A DNA stretch of 64,000 bases from NCBI RefSeq assembly GCF_014646255.1, contig NZ_BMNC01000012.1:1-64000 (forward strand), read 5' to 3'. This stretch comes from Lentzea pudingi. GTDB lineage: Bacteria > Actinomycetota > Actinomycetes > Mycobacteriales > Pseudonocardiaceae. Under the pieces are notes generated by a model. That model searched no databases and was not told where the DNA came from. It saw nothing but the letters and a program-made list of their open reading frames with translations. Each line of letters starts with the position of its first letter. Position 1 is the stretch's first letter. The translations under genes and the position numbers were made by a program. Below are positions 17,441 through 27,528 of the stretch, in pieces.

Positions 17441-20400
17441 TCATCTTCCGAACAGACCGATCGCGCACGCCGTGCCGCTGGCGATCATCCTGATGCTCCA
17501 GGCGGTCACTGACGTCGCCAGACGTATCGACATCTCGCGCATGTTGTCTTTGCACCGCATTACCCGGGGATTCATCTTCACATGGTTGTACAGCCTTCCG
17601 GCCTTGCTCGCCTGGAAGCGTGCCTTGGCCTGTTTGAAGGCGCCCTTGGCCCGGCTGACGGTCTTCACCGCGGTGTTGCGAACCCAGCTGCCCGCCGCGA
17701 CGACCTTGCGGCCGGTCCACTTCATGCCGGACCAGACCCGCGGCGCGGCCTTGGTCGCGGCCCACGCACCGAACCTGAACAGGTACGGCGCCGAGGCACG
17801 AGCAGCCCACGGAATCGCCACCCGCAGACCCATCACGGCCGCCACGACGCAGAACGGGCACTTGCCGTCCAGGTCGTTGGCGTTGACGGGATCGGCGTTG
17901 ACGTAGTCGTAGTCGTTGGCGGAACCGCCCTCGACCGGGTCGACGGACAGGAACCGGCCGAGCAGCGGGCTGTAGGGCCGTGCTCCCATCTGCACGATCG
18001 ACAACGCACCCGCGTGCTCGTACGGGCGCTGGTGCTGCCCGAGCCAGCCGTAGTCCATCTGGCCTGGCTGGTTGTCCGGCACGTTGTCGTTGTCGACGGC
18101 ACCGTTGCCGGCCAGCGGCTCCCCGAACGGCGTGTAGTGCCGCAACTGACCGACCTGGTTGCCCGCCGCGTCGGTCGTGAGGACCGTGTCGCCGCGCACG
18201 CTCGGGTGGTCGTACGACCGGGTGTCACCGTTGATCGTCAGCAACACCCCGCCGGGCAACGAGATCGAGCGGGTCAGCAGCTTCTTGTCCTCGCCGAGCG
18301 CGAGGTCCGAGGCATCACCTTCGGCGGTGTAGCCGTACAGCACGACCGTCTGCGCGTCGCCCTGTTCCGCACCCCGGCGCACGATCCGGTCACTGGCGTC
18401 GCGCTGGTACGCGACGGCAGCGGGGTCCGCGCCGACCGAGCGGGCACTGATGTTGCGGCCGGCCGCGTCCCACGTCAGGTGCGTCGTGGAACCGTTGACC
18501 GCGTACTCGGTGGTGTTGCCGGCGTCGTCGTACTTGATGCCGGACACCGCGTTGTGACCCGTCGTGGCCAGCAGCCGGTCGGCCGCGTCGTAGCAGTAGT
18601 TCGTGGTCTGCGTGCCGCTCGCGGTCTGGTCGAGCAGCTTGACGCGGTTGGTGTTCGCACCGGCGTTGCCGATCGAACCCGCCGGACACCCCTCCGCGGT
18701 GGACGAGGAGAAGTCGTACGTGTAGACGTGGCCGTTGACCGCCGCCTTGGTGAGCCTTCCCGCCGTGTCGTAGATGTAGTTGTGGCCACCGGCGCCCGCA
18801 TCGAAACCGTTCAGCGTCTCGTCGACGATCGTGCCCGCACGGGTGCGCGTCACGGCCGCGGTGACCTCGGCGCCGGGCTTGGTCTTCCACGTGTGCGAGG
18901 TGACCTGGCCGGTGCCGTCCTTGCCGATCGCCGACAGCGAGGTGCCGTTGGCGTACGCCACGGACGCGAGCTCACCGGCCGCGTTGTACGCGGGCTTGGC
19001 GAGCAGCGTGCCGTCGAGCGACACGGTCAGGTGCCTGCCCGCGTCGTCGTAGGTGTTGGTGATGACCTGAGCGGTGTTCTGCGGCAGGTTCACCTTCTCC
19101 GTGATGAGGCGTCCGGCGCGGTCATGCGTGGACTCCGTGCGCACACCGTGCACGTCGGTGTACTCGACCACGCGGCCGAGGAGGTCGACCCTCGTGGTGA
19201 CGATGCCGTTGTGGTCCGACACGCTCGACACGAGCGGATCGCCGTTCACCGCGTGGTTCGTGGTGACGACGCGCTCCCCCGCCGAGCCGTTCGCCGGGTA
19301 CTTGACCGAGACCACGCGGTCGCGTTCGTCGTAGGTGGTGCAGGTCCACTTGCCCGCGCTGCCCTCGGCCACGACACGGCCCGAGGCGTCGAAGATCTGT
19401 TCGTCCTCGCGCGCCGGACCTGTCGCCGGAGCGGGCATCCTGGTGAGCTTCGCCAGCCCGCCCTGGTTGATCGCCTCGACCTGCGGGGTGCACGGGTTGT
19501 CCCGCGTCTCCTGGTCGCCGTAGTAGACGTAGGTGGTCTGCGCGTTGTTCGGCGCGGTCACGCCGGTCTTGCGCAGGTACCCGGTGCCGACGTTCTCGTA
19601 GGACGTCTTGACCTGCCTGCCGTTCGCCGTGTTGCTGCTGGCGAGCCCGTAGACCGGGTCGAGACCGTTCTCACCGAAGTTGGTCGTTGTGACCGACGGC
19701 GTGAGTCCGAGCGACTCGCCCTTGGTCACGGACGTCGTGAGGCCGTACTTCGGCTTCAGGTTCGCCGCGGGCACGACCTGCTGGGTGCCACCGGGAGTGG
19801 TCCAGTGCAGTTCGAGCTGCGCGAACGACGTGAGGTCGTAGTACTCGACGCGGATCTTCTTCGCGGCGCCCGCCGACGGGCTGTTGACCGTCGCCTCGCG
19901 CCACTTCGAGCCGGTGTCGATCCAGTCGTCGATGACGTTCGCGTCGTCGATCCACACGCGGACGCCGTCGTCGGCGACGACGCGGAGCTTGTAGTTGCCC
20001 GCCTCGGGGAACACGATGTCGCCGGTGGCCCTGATGGAGAAGTTGTCCGCCGCGATGCCGGTGGCGGGTGCAGCCTCTCCCCAGTTCCGCACGAACGTGC
20101 CGTCCGCGGCCAGACCGGTCTGGTACACCTTGGGCGTGCCGGTCAGCTCCTTGTTGTCGTAGAACGACACGGCGAGACCGTTCAGGTTCTCGTCGTAGTT
20201 CGTCTTCGTGTGCGGGACGGTCGCCACGCACTCCGGCTTCAGCTCCTGGCCGGTGAAGCACGACGCCGGGCCAGGACCGTAGTTGTCGGTCGGCCTGTCC
20301 TGCGCGTCGTACAGCGTGGACGACACCCGGCCGGCGGCGTCCGTGCTGGTCAGCAGCTGGTCCTTGACGTTCCACGTCTGCGACGTGGTCTTGCCGGTCG

Positions 20401-23400
20401 CGTCCGTGCTGGTCAGCATCCGGAAGGCGTCGTCGTAGACGACCTTGCGGGAGAAGCCTGACAGCGGGTTGACCCCGGCGATGTCCACGAAGGACGTCCG
20501 CTGGGCGCGGTCGTAGCGGTACGCGTGGTGACCGCGTTCCACGGCCGCCGACGTCACCGGCTCGTAGATCTGCTTGACGACCGGGCTGGTCGCCGTGTGG
20601 TCGACGTAGTGGACGATGAAGCTCGCGCGGTCGTTGTTGCGGTTCGCGTGGTCCTGGCTGACCCAGTCGACCGCCAGGCTGTCCCTCAAGCCGTCGAGCA
20701 GGCCGTTGGTCGTGAAGCTGAACTGGGTCATCTCGCGGCCGGGATCCTCCACCCCCGCGAGGTTCCCGCGGTGGTAGAACAGCCTGGTCTGGCTGCCGTC
20801 CCAGTACTGGATCCGGCACAGCATCTGCGCGGGAGGCAGGTTCTCCGCGTCCGGCGGAGGAGTGGCGCCCGCGTAGCAGTCGTCACCCGGCCGGTTGTAG
20901 AAGAGCTTCTGCGAACGGCCGGAGACCGGGTCCTTGATCTCCTTGAGCCGCGAGGGCGACCCGTCGTAGACGTTCTGCAGCGCCGCGGGCTTGCGGGCGT
21001 CGATCGCACCGGTCTGCGACTCGAGCTTGCCGGCGGAGTTGAACACGAAGACGTCCGACCCGTAGGTCAGCGTGATGCGCCCCGCCGTGTCCAGCACGAG
21101 GGTGCCCGACTCGCCGTCCGGCGGGGTGTAGCCACCGGTGGTCTTCTTCGTCCACGTGTGCTTCGCACCCGTGGCGTCGGTCAGCACGACGTTCTGGTCG
21201 GTGACCTTGGCCTCGGTGAAGCCCGTGCCGCTGCCGTCCAGGTCGGCGCTCAGCGTCCAGCCCTTGGGCAGTGCGGGCAGGTCCGAGGAGTGCAACCAGT
21301 CGGCGGGGATGATCTGCGGCGGCACGGTGGTGCCGTCGGTCGTGCGCGTGAACAGGCGCAGGTACGCCCAGCTGGTGGCCTCGGCCAGTTCGACCTTGAT
21401 CGGCACCCGCTGTCCCGCGGTCAGCTTCACGCTGGTCGCGACACCCCAGTTCACGTCACTGCAGCAACCCTGGTCGTAGACGGAGTTGCCGTTGACCCAC
21501 ACGCGCAACCGGTCGTCGTGCACACCGGCGAACTGGTAGTCCCCGGTCGAGGGTGCCTGGAAGTAGCCCTCCCAGCGCGCGACGAACCAGTCCTTCGGCA
21601 GTGCGGGAGCGAACGGCGACGTGTCGCCCCAGTCCACGTTCACCTGGGGTTCGGTGCGCACCAGCACCGGCTCCTGCTGCGGGCTGATCTCGCCGTTGTG
21701 CGACAGGTCCGGGAAGTACGACGCCCGCAGGCCCTTCTGCTCCTGCTGCTGCGAGTTGTAGGTCATGTTCAGACCCGCGGTACCGCCGACCGTCGTGAAC
21801 GTCGGAGAGGAGATCGACGTCGTCACGTTGCCGTTGGCGAGGTTCACCTCGATCGGGCCGACCTTGTCCCCCGGCGCCGGGCCGCGGTTGCCGATGCGCT
21901 GGTCGACCTTCAGGTGGAAGACCGAGCTCGGGATCCTCGACGTGGCACCGCTGACGGCCTTGGCCTGCCACGTGTAGGAGACACCGTCTTGCAGGACGCC
22001 GGACGGAATCGTCCACTTCGGAGTGTCGAGGCAGCCGGAGTCGACCACGACACCCGACTTCGCGTCCGCACCGGTCGCGACGGTGAAGCAGTACCTCACC
22101 TGCTCGCCGTCCGGGTCGCTGACGGGGCTGACCTCGAGGGTCGGCGTCGTGTTCGTGATGACGCTGTGGTCCGCGGGACCGACCAGCGTCGGCGCGGGCG
22201 GCGCCGAACCCGTGTCGACGGTCAGCGTGACGACCGTGTCCTTGTAGGTCCAGGCTCCCGGCTGCTCCGCGCCCACGATCATGAACGTGGCCATGTGCCG
22301 GATGTCCGCGATGTGCTGCAGGAAGCTCACCAGGCTGTCGCCGGTCAGCGAGCCGACCTGGCCGACGAGACCGGTGGCCAGCAGGCCTCCGAGACCGTTG
22401 AAGTCCATCGCGGAGGCGTGGTAGAGCTGCGCCGGCCACGTCTTGTCCGGGCTGAGCGGCCCGCTCTTCTTCGTCACGTCGACCTTGGCGCCGACGATGC
22501 GCTGGCCGTACAACGACTGGTAGTCGAAGCGGATGGCGCTGCGCCAGTACTTGTCACCGCGGTCCAGCGAGTTGCCGAACTGCACGCTGCACATCTGGCA
22601 CCAGTAGCCGTCGGACTTGTACGACTCGGCGTAGGTGACACCGAAGCTGAACGTCGGGTCGACGCTGACGGGGTAGACCCGCTTCGGGTCTTTCAGCCAC
22701 GCCTCGTCGACCGCGACCGTGAGCACCCAGTCCTGGCCCGACTTCTCGACCGCGTAGGTGCCACCGGTCTGGGCGGGCGGCGTCTCCTCGGCCTTGCCGG
22801 AGGAGTCCCAGGTGACGATCGGCGGCATGACGATCTTCGGGGTGCCCTTGGCGTCCCGCAGTTCGACCGTGCCCTGCTCCGTCACGGTCGGCGTCAGCGT
22901 GCCGGTCTTGAGGGTGAACCGCCACTTGTTGGTGGTGGGCACCTTCTTCAGCAGGATGGTCTCCTTGACCGAGCCCGCCGTGACCTCGTACTGCAGGTCC
23001 GTGTCAGCGGCGACGTCGGTGTACTCCACCTTGGAGTCCGAGACCTTGGCCTGCTTGCCCTTGGCCGGCCTCTCCGGCGCCAGCGAGACCTTGTTCCCGT
23101 CGTACTCGACGGTGATCAGCGCCGCATCGTCGGCCTTGCCCGCGAGGGTGGGGTTGAGCGGGTGCTGCCTGGCCTTCACGCGCCGGGTCGGCGTGTCCGC
23201 CACCAGCGTCGAGTCGACCGGCTGCCAGGAACCGGTGGCGTCCTTGACGTTCAGCGGCTCCGTGGACTGCTTGATCGTCTTGGTGCCGTCCGGGTTGGTG
23301 TACTCGTCGACGAACATCGACCGGGAGGTCACCTTCGACTTCTCCGGGTCGAAGCTCGACGTCTCCCGCTTGGCCAGCGGGCCGAAGTCGGCCTTCGGAT

Positions 23401-23605
23401 CCGCTGCCGCGATCGGCGGTGCGGGCACTTCGCGCCCCTTGAGCACCGGCAGCTGCGTCGTGTCGACGGCCGGAGACTTCGCGGGAGGCGCGGCGAACGC
23501 GGGTGCGGACGCCAGACTGATCGTCAGAGAGGTTGCGAGCGCAGCGGCAAGCACCCGTGCGAATCTTCGCGCACGAGTGTGCCGCGTCGCTGAGCGACGC
23601 GTCAT
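17441..23605 (-). CDS. Secreted RHS/YD-repeat polymorphic protein with two PA14 domains
   Basis: 2,054 residues from the ATG at 23605 (GGGGGAT upstream, signal peptide directly after; a longer frame adds 36 implausible residues). Order: a Sec/Tat-like signal with twin Arg and a cleavage-like ASAPAFAA near residue 40; a wall-associated N-terminal region; a DNRLRE-like part near 350-450; PA14 domain about 620-760; YD repeats; a second PA14 about 1140-1290; more YD repeats (YDAADRLLATTG, YIYDTAGRL); the RHS core ending GRFLSVDPVEGG near 1885; then a ~150-residue variable tip with Lys/Arg-rich and hydrophobic stretches. The tip matches no toxin I know. Probably a secreted contact-dependent effector. 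Confidence 0.88.
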   Translation of the reverse strand: MTRRSATRHTRARRFARVLAAALATSLTISLASAPAFAAPPAKSPAVDTTQLPVLKGREVPAPPIAAADPKADFGPLAKRETSSFDPEKSKVTSRSMFVDEYTNPDGTKTIKQSTEPLNVKDATGSWQPVDSTLVADTPTRRVKARQHPLNPTLAGKADDAALITVEYDGNKVSLAPERPAKGKQAKVSDSKVEYTDVAADTDLQYEVTAGSVKETILLKKVPTTNKWRFTLKTGTLTPTVTEQGTVELRDAKGTPKIVMPPIVTWDSSGKAEETPPAQTGGTYAVEKSGQDWVLTVAVDEAWLKDPKRVYPVSVDPTFSFGVTYAESYKSDGYWCQMCSVQFGNSLDRGDKYWRSAIRFDYQSLYGQRIVGAKVDVTKKSGPLSPDKTWPAQLYHASAMDFNGLGGLLATGLVGQVGSLTGDSLVSFLQHIADIRHMATFMIVGAEQPGAWTYKDTVVTLTVDTGSAPPAPTLVGPADHSVITNTTPTLEVSPVSDPDGEQVRYCFTVATGADAKSGVVVDSGCLDTPKWTIPSGVLQDGVSYTWQAKAVSGATSRIPSSVFHLKVDQRIGNRGPAPGDKVGPIEVNLANGNVTTSISSPTFTTVGGTAGLNMTYNSQQQEQKGLRASYFPDLSHNGEISPQQEPVLVRTEPQVNVDWGDTSPFAPALPKDWFVARWEGYFQAPSTGDYQFAGVHDDRLRVWVNGNSVYDQGCCSDVNWGVATSVKLTAGQRVPIKVELAEATSWAYLRLFTRTTDGTTVPPQIIPADWLHSSDLPALPKGWTLSADLDGSGTGFTEAKVTDQNVVLTDATGAKHTWTKKTTGGYTPPDGESGTLVLDTAGRITLTYGSDVFVFNSAGKLESQTGAIDARKPAALQNVYDGSPSRLKEIKDPVSGRSQKLFYNRPGDDCYAGATPPPDAENLPPAQMLCRIQYWDGSQTRLFYHRGNLAGVEDPGREMTQFSFTTNGLLDGLRDSLAVDWVSQDHANRNNDRASFIVHYVDHTATSPVVKQIYEPVTSAAVERGHHAYRYDRAQRTSFVDIAGVNPLSGFSRKVVYDDAFRMLTSTDATGKTTSQTWNVKDQLLTSTDAAGRVSSTLYDAQDRPTDNYGPGPASCFTGQELKPECVATVPHTKTNYDENLNGLAVSFYDNKELTGTPKVYQTGLAADGTFVRNWGEAAPATGIAADNFSIRATGDIVFPEAGNYKLRVVADDGVRVWIDDANVIDDWIDTGSKWREATVNSPSAGAAKKIRVEYYDLTSFAQLELHWTTPGGTQQVVPAANLKPKYGLTTSVTKGESLGLTPSVTTTNFGENGLDPVYGLASSNTANGRQVKTSYENVGTGYLRKTGVTAPNNAQTTYVYYGDQETRDNPCTPQVEAINQGGLAKLTRMPAPATGPAREDEQIFDASGRVVAEGSAGKWTCTTYDERDRVVSVKYPANGSAGERVVTTNHAVNGDPLVSSVSDHNGIVTTRVDLLGRVVEYTDVHGVRTESTHDRAGRLITEKVNLPQNTAQVITNTYDDAGRHLTVSLDGTLLAKPAYNAAGELASVAYANGTSLSAIGKDGTGQVTSHTWKTKPGAEVTAAVTRTRAGTIVDETLNGFDAGAGGHNYIYDTAGRLTKAAVNGHVYTYDFSSSTAEGCPAGSIGNAGANTNRVKLLDQTASGTQTTNYCYDAADRLLATTGHNAVSGIKYDDAGNTTEYAVNGSTTHLTWDAAGRNISARSVGADPAAVAYQRDASDRIVRRGAEQGDAQTVVLYGYTAEGDASDLALGEDKKLLTRSISLPGGVLLTINGDTRSYDHPSVRGDTVLTTDAAGNQVGQLRHYTPFGEPLAGNGAVDNDNVPDNQPGQMDYGWLGQHQRPYEHAGALSIVQMGARPYSPLLGRFLSVDPVEGGSANDYDYVNADPVNANDLDGKCPFCVVAAVMGLRVAIPWAARASAPYLFRFGAWAATKAAPRVWSGMKWTGRKVVAAGSWVRNTAVKTVSRAKGAFKQAKARFQASKAGRLYNHVKMNPRVMRCKDNMREMSIRLATSVTAWSIRMIASGTACAIGLFGR

Positions 23606-23895
23606 GTTGTTGTATCCCCCAGGATGAAGGGGAGCGCGCGGGCTCCGCAGCCCGGACGATCCCCTTGATAGTGATCGTCGCAAAGCATGCCGAAAACGGA
23701 CATACGAAAGCAATGAGCCGTTCGGCCTAAATCACACTCAGTGCAGGCGACGTCACACTCCGGACATCAGCGTTCGACCGGTCGGGGCGGAAGGAGCGGC
23801 TGACCACTCTGTCGGGTGCACCGACCCGTTCGATCACCTCCTGGCACTGGTGATGCGTCGCGTCCGGCTTGGTGCGGTCGACCAGCAGACCTCTG
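23606..23895. other. Gap upstream of the RHS gene
   Basis: 290 bases between the RHS start and the LysR stop, both on the minus strand. It is AT-richer around 23665-23745, where the RHS promoter is expected, but I cannot fix -35/-10 elements with confidence. No gene seen. Confidence 0.35.
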
Positions 23896-24813
23896 TCATG
23901 GCTGGCTGATGTAGCCACCCGCGGTGTTCTGGCAGGCTTCTCGCAGCGCGCTCACCGCGTCGCGCAGCAACGGGTTGGTGTTCGCCGTGCGGTGGACCAC
24001 GTGCACGTGTCTGCGCAATGGCTTGTGGCGCAACAGCATCGCGTGCATGCCGTCCATCTCCTTATACCCGAGCGCGGGCACCAGAGCGACGCCGACGCCG
24101 GCCGCCACCAACGACTGCACGACCTCGTAGTCGTTGCTGCGAAAGGCGATTTTGGGCGCGAAGCCCGCCGCCGCGCACAGCCGCGTGAGACACGTCGCGC
24201 CGGAAGTCCCGTCGCGAGAGGCGATCCAGCGTTCGTCTCTGAGGTCTTCGAGTTTGACGTTGTTCTTCGCTGCCGAGTGCTCGCTCGGCACCATCACCAG
24301 GAGTGCCTCGTCCAGCAACGGCAGCACGGTCAGCTCTTCCGGCCACGTGCGCGGGACGAGGTCGTACGCGTAGACCAGCGCCAGGTCGAGCTCGCCGGTC
24401 AGCACCAGTGGCAGCACGGCGTCCGGCTCCGCCTCGTCGAGACGGATCTCGGCGCCCGGCAGCTCCGCCTGCAGCCTCGCCAGTGCCTTCGGCACCACCC
24501 GCGAGCTCGCCGTGGGGAACGTGCCGATTCGCAGGCGCCCGCGCAGGCCCTGGACCATCGCCTTCACCTCGTGCTCGAACCCGTCGAACGCGGCGAGCAG
24601 CTCGCCGCCGCGGTCGGCGATGAGCAGAGCAGCGCTGGCCGGCCTGATCGAGTGCGCCTCGCGTTCGAAGAGCGTCACGCCGACCGCCCGCTCGAACGCC
24701 GAGATCTGCTGCGACACGGCCGACGACGTGTAGCCGAGACGGCGGGCGGCCTCGGCGAAGGAACCCGTCTTCACGACCTCGACGAGCGTGCGGAGATGAA
24801 CCGGGTTGAGCAC
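23896..24813 (-). CDS. LysR-family transcriptional regulator
   Basis: 305 residues starting at GTG 24813. The N-terminal winged HTH is classical (residues about 5-60: HLRTLVEVVKTGSFAEAARR, then SAVSQQISAFERAVG). The effector-binding domain fills the rest (LRGRLRIGTFPTASSRVVPKA in two parts). It is divergent from the aldehyde-dehydrogenase operon with an 81-base spacer containing a T-N11-A dyad, so it very likely controls that operon in response to a pathway intermediate. Effector not identifiable from sequence. Confidence 0.9.
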   Translation of the reverse strand: MLNPVHLRTLVEVVKTGSFAEAARRLGYTSSAVSQQISAFERAVGVTLFEREAHSIRPASAALLIADRGGELLAAFDGFEHEVKAMVQGLRGRLRIGTFPTASSRVVPKALARLQAELPGAEIRLDEAEPDAVLPLVLTGELDLALVYAYDLVPRTWPEELTVLPLLDEALLVMVPSEHSAAKNNVKLEDLRDERWIASRDGTSGATCLTRLCAAAGFAPKIAFRSNDYEVVQSLVAAGVGVALVPALGYKEMDGMHAMLLRHKPLRRHVHVVHRTANTNPLLRDAVSALREACQNTAGGYISQP

Positions 24814-24838
24814 CAGGCCAGCTTATGCTCGACGTCGC

Positions 24839-24859
24839 GAGGTTTCGTTCTGCGACCTC
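24839..24859. promoter_or_regulatory. LysR-type operator (T-N11-A dyad)
   Basis: GAGGT (24839-24843) and ACCTC (24855-24859) are perfect inverted arms separated by exactly 11 bases, giving the T-N11-A signature of LysR-type sites. It lies between the divergent regulator and aldehyde dehydrogenase genes. Confidence 0.55.
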
Positions 24860-24894
24860 TGGCGCACGCCCCCCGCAGCCACCAGGGTGGAGGC

Positions 24895-26379
24895 ATGCCC
24901 TACATCTCCACGAACCCGTCGAACACCTCCGACGTGGTCGCCGAGATCGAGCTCGGGACCAGCAGCGCCTTCGTCGACGCCGCCCAGCGGGCCAAGGCAG
25001 CCCAACGCGCGTGGGCACGCGTGCCCGCACCCGTGCGAGGCCAGGTCATCGGCAACATCGGCCGCCTGGTCGAGGCGAACTTCGAACCCCTCTCCCAGCT
25101 CGTGACCCGCGAGATCGGCAAGCCGATCGCGGAGGCCCGCGGCGAGGTCCAGGAGATCGTCGACACCGCGAACTTCTTCGTCGGCGAGGGCAGGCGCCTC
25201 TACGGGCAGACGGTCCCCTCGGAGATGGCGGACAAGCAGCTCTTCACGTTCCGCAACCCCGTCGGCGTCGCGGCGATCATCACCGCCGGCAACTTTCCCG
25301 TCGCCGTGCCCTCCTGGTACATCATCCCCGCGCTGCTGTGCGGCAACTCGGTCGTCTGGAAGCCCGCCGAGTACTCCGCCGCGTCAGCCCGGGCCTTCTA
25401 CGACGTGTTCCAGGCCGCCGGCATCCCCGCCGGGGCGTTCGAGATCGTCTTCGCCGACGGCTCGGAGACATTCGCCGGACTGAAGCGGTCGTTGCAGCAG
25501 GGCCTCGTCGACAAAGTCGGCTTCACCGGCTCCACCGAGGTCGGTGTGCGCATCGGCGAACTGTGCGGACGCCACCTCCAGACACCGTGCCTGGAACTGG
25601 GCGGCAAGAACCCGATGATCGTCACCGAGGACGCGGACCTCGACCTGGCCGTGCAGGGCGCGTTGTTCGCCGGCTTCGGCTCCGCGGGCCAGCGCTGCAC
25701 CTCGCTCGGCACGGCGATCGTGCACGAGTCGGTGTACGACGAGTTCCTGACCCGGTTCGTCGAGGCCGTCGGCGGCGCCACCGTGGGCGACCCGACCGGC
25801 TATGTCCTCTATGGACCGTTGCTGGACGAGAAGTTCGCGCTGGCGTACGAGAAGTACCTCGGCTGGATCGGCGAGCACCACACGGTGCACGGCCCGACCG
25901 GCCGCATCTCGGCCACCAGTCCCCGCAACGGCTTCACTGGTGAGAACGGCTTCTTCTACCACCCCGCAATCGTTTCCGGTGTGCGTGAGGACGACGAACT
26001 GTTCCTGCAGGAGACGTTCGGCCCGATCGTCGGCGTCATGAGGTACTCGGACCTCGACGAGGCGATCGAGCTCGGCAACAAGCCGGGCTACGGCCTCTCC
26101 TGCTCGATCTACACCACGGACCCGAACAAGGCCTTCCGGTTCCGCGCCGGCATTTCCGCCGGGATGGTCAGCGTCAACAACTCGACGTCCGGGGCCGAGG
26201 CGCACCTGCCGTTCGGCGGCAACGGCAAGAGCGGCAACGGCTCCCGGCAGTCGGGCGTGTGGGTGCTCGACCAGTTCACCCGCTGGCAGTCCATGAACTG
26301 GGACTACTCCGGGAAGCTGCAGAAAGCGCAGATGGACACTCTCGCGATCGAGGCGAACCTTGACTACCGCCTCGCCTGA
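24895..26379 (+). CDS. NAD(P)-dependent aldehyde dehydrogenase
   Basis: 494 residues, full length for the superfamily. The catalytic Cys is at 268 (GQRCTS) and the general-base Glu at 234 (LELGGKNP). The NAD-binding GFTGSTEVG and the C-terminal ETFGPIVGV and LPFGGNGKSGNG motifs are present. The ATG has GGTGGAGGC upstream. First gene of a catabolic operon ending in glutaryl-CoA dehydrogenase, so a semialdehyde such as aminoadipate or glutarate semialdehyde is a reasonable substrate guess. It does not carry the ALDH7 C-terminal signature, so the precise substrate stays open. Confidence 0.88.
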   Translation: MPYISTNPSNTSDVVAEIELGTSSAFVDAAQRAKAAQRAWARVPAPVRGQVIGNIGRLVEANFEPLSQLVTREIGKPIAEARGEVQEIVDTANFFVGEGRRLYGQTVPSEMADKQLFTFRNPVGVAAIITAGNFPVAVPSWYIIPALLCGNSVVWKPAEYSAASARAFYDVFQAAGIPAGAFEIVFADGSETFAGLKRSLQQGLVDKVGFTGSTEVGVRIGELCGRHLQTPCLELGGKNPMIVTEDADLDLAVQGALFAGFGSAGQRCTSLGTAIVHESVYDEFLTRFVEAVGGATVGDPTGYVLYGPLLDEKFALAYEKYLGWIGEHHTVHGPTGRISATSPRNGFTGENGFFYHPAIVSGVREDDELFLQETFGPIVGVMRYSDLDEAIELGNKPGYGLSCSIYTTDPNKAFRFRAGISAGMVSVNNSTSGAEAHLPFGGNGKSGNGSRQSGVWVLDQFTRWQSMNWDYSGKLQKAQMDTLAIEANLDYRLA

Positions 26380-27520
26380 GCTGCCCGCTCGAGCAGAGGT
26401 CGTCGTCATCGGCGGCGGGGTGATGGGCACATCCATCGCCTTCCACCTCGCCGAGGCAGGAGTCCGGGACGTCGTGGTCGTGGAGAGGGATGACCTGGGG
26501 TCCGGCTCCACCTGCAAGGCAGCGGGTGGAGTGCGCGCCCAGTTCTCCGACGAACTGAACATCAGGCTCGGAGCTCGATCCATCGAACTGTTCCAGCGCT
26601 TTCAGCAGCGCCCCGGGCAGGAGATCGATCTGCACCAGGTCGGCTACCTGTTCCTCCTTTCTTCTCGGGAACACGTCACGGCGTTCGAGCGCAACGTCGA
26701 TCTCCAGAACTCCCTCGGCGTGCGCAGTCGCATGCTGACTGCCGAGGAGGCCCGGCGGATCTCGCCGCTGATCGAAACGGACGGTCTGCTCGCGGCGACC
26801 TACTCGCCCGACGACGGACACTGCACGCCCGAGTCCGTCGTGCTGGGCTATGCCACCGCGGCCCGCCGGTTCGGGGTCCGCTTCCACACCAGAACAACCG
26901 TGAGATCGATCGTAGGGACGGGGTCCGACACTTTTCGCGTCGAAACCGACCGCGGCGCGGTTTCGGCGGGGACTCTGGTCTGCGCGGCGGGTGCCTGGTC
27001 GCGGGAGATCGGCGCGATGGTGGGCGTTGACCTGCCGGTTTCCCCTCTGCGACGCCAGATCATGTTCACCGAACCCATGCCGGAGCTACACGATCGGGTG
27101 ACTCCCTTCACGATCGACTTCGGCAGCACCTTCTACTTCCACCGCGAAGGCCGGGGACTGCTGTTCGGCATGTCCGATCCCGACGAGACACCGGGCTTCA
27201 AGCTGGACATGTCCGACGCGTGGCTGCCCCGGCTCACCGAGGCGATCGGCAGGCGGGCGCCGAGGCTGCTGGACGTGGGCGTGCGCGACGGGTGGGCCGG
27301 GCTGTACGAGGTGACGCCGGACCACAACGCGCTGATCGGCTCGGCCGGAAGGTTCTTCTACGCCACGGGCTTCTCCGGGCACGGCTTCCTGCAGGGCCCC
27401 GCGGTCGGCGAGGTCGTGCGCGACCTCGTGCTGGACCGCGAGCCCTTCGTCGACGTGTCCACTCTGGACGCCTCCAGGTTCGCCGCCGACCGGGCCCGGC
27501 CGGAACTCAACTGCGTGTGA
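26360..27520 (+). CDS. FAD-dependent amine/amino-acid oxidoreductase, DAO family
   Basis: 386 residues starting at TTG 26360, 20 bases inside the aldehyde dehydrogenase gene; no other start lies close enough to include the FAD site. The dinucleotide-binding motif VVVIGGGVMGTSIAFHLAEAG is at about residues 14-34. The C-terminal GLYEVTPDHNALIG and TGFSGHGFLQGPAVGE motifs are typical of the sarcosine/glycine/pipecolate oxidase group. In the lysine/pipecolate route such an oxidase makes the imine that opens to aminoadipate semialdehyde, which would feed the neighbouring dehydrogenase. Substrate is inferred from context. Confidence 0.85.
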   Translation: MTTASPELPARAEVVVIGGGVMGTSIAFHLAEAGVRDVVVVERDDLGSGSTCKAAGGVRAQFSDELNIRLGARSIELFQRFQQRPGQEIDLHQVGYLFLLSSREHVTAFERNVDLQNSLGVRSRMLTAEEARRISPLIETDGLLAATYSPDDGHCTPESVVLGYATAARRFGVRFHTRTTVRSIVGTGSDTFRVETDRGAVSAGTLVCAAGAWSREIGAMVGVDLPVSPLRRQIMFTEPMPELHDRVTPFTIDFGSTFYFHREGRGLLFGMSDPDETPGFKLDMSDAWLPRLTEAIGRRAPRLLDVGVRDGWAGLYEVTPDHNALIGSAGRFFYATGFSGHGFLQGPAVGEVVRDLVLDREPFVDVSTLDASRFAADRARPELNCV

Positions 27521-27528
27521 GGAATGTG

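Noticed and set aside
17582-23593. Very long plus-strand open frames (up to ~1,000 codons) opposite the RHS gene
   Set aside because: They are Arg/Val/Asp-rich, have no motifs, and mirror the codon structure of the minus-strand gene; typical antisense openness in high-GC DNA.
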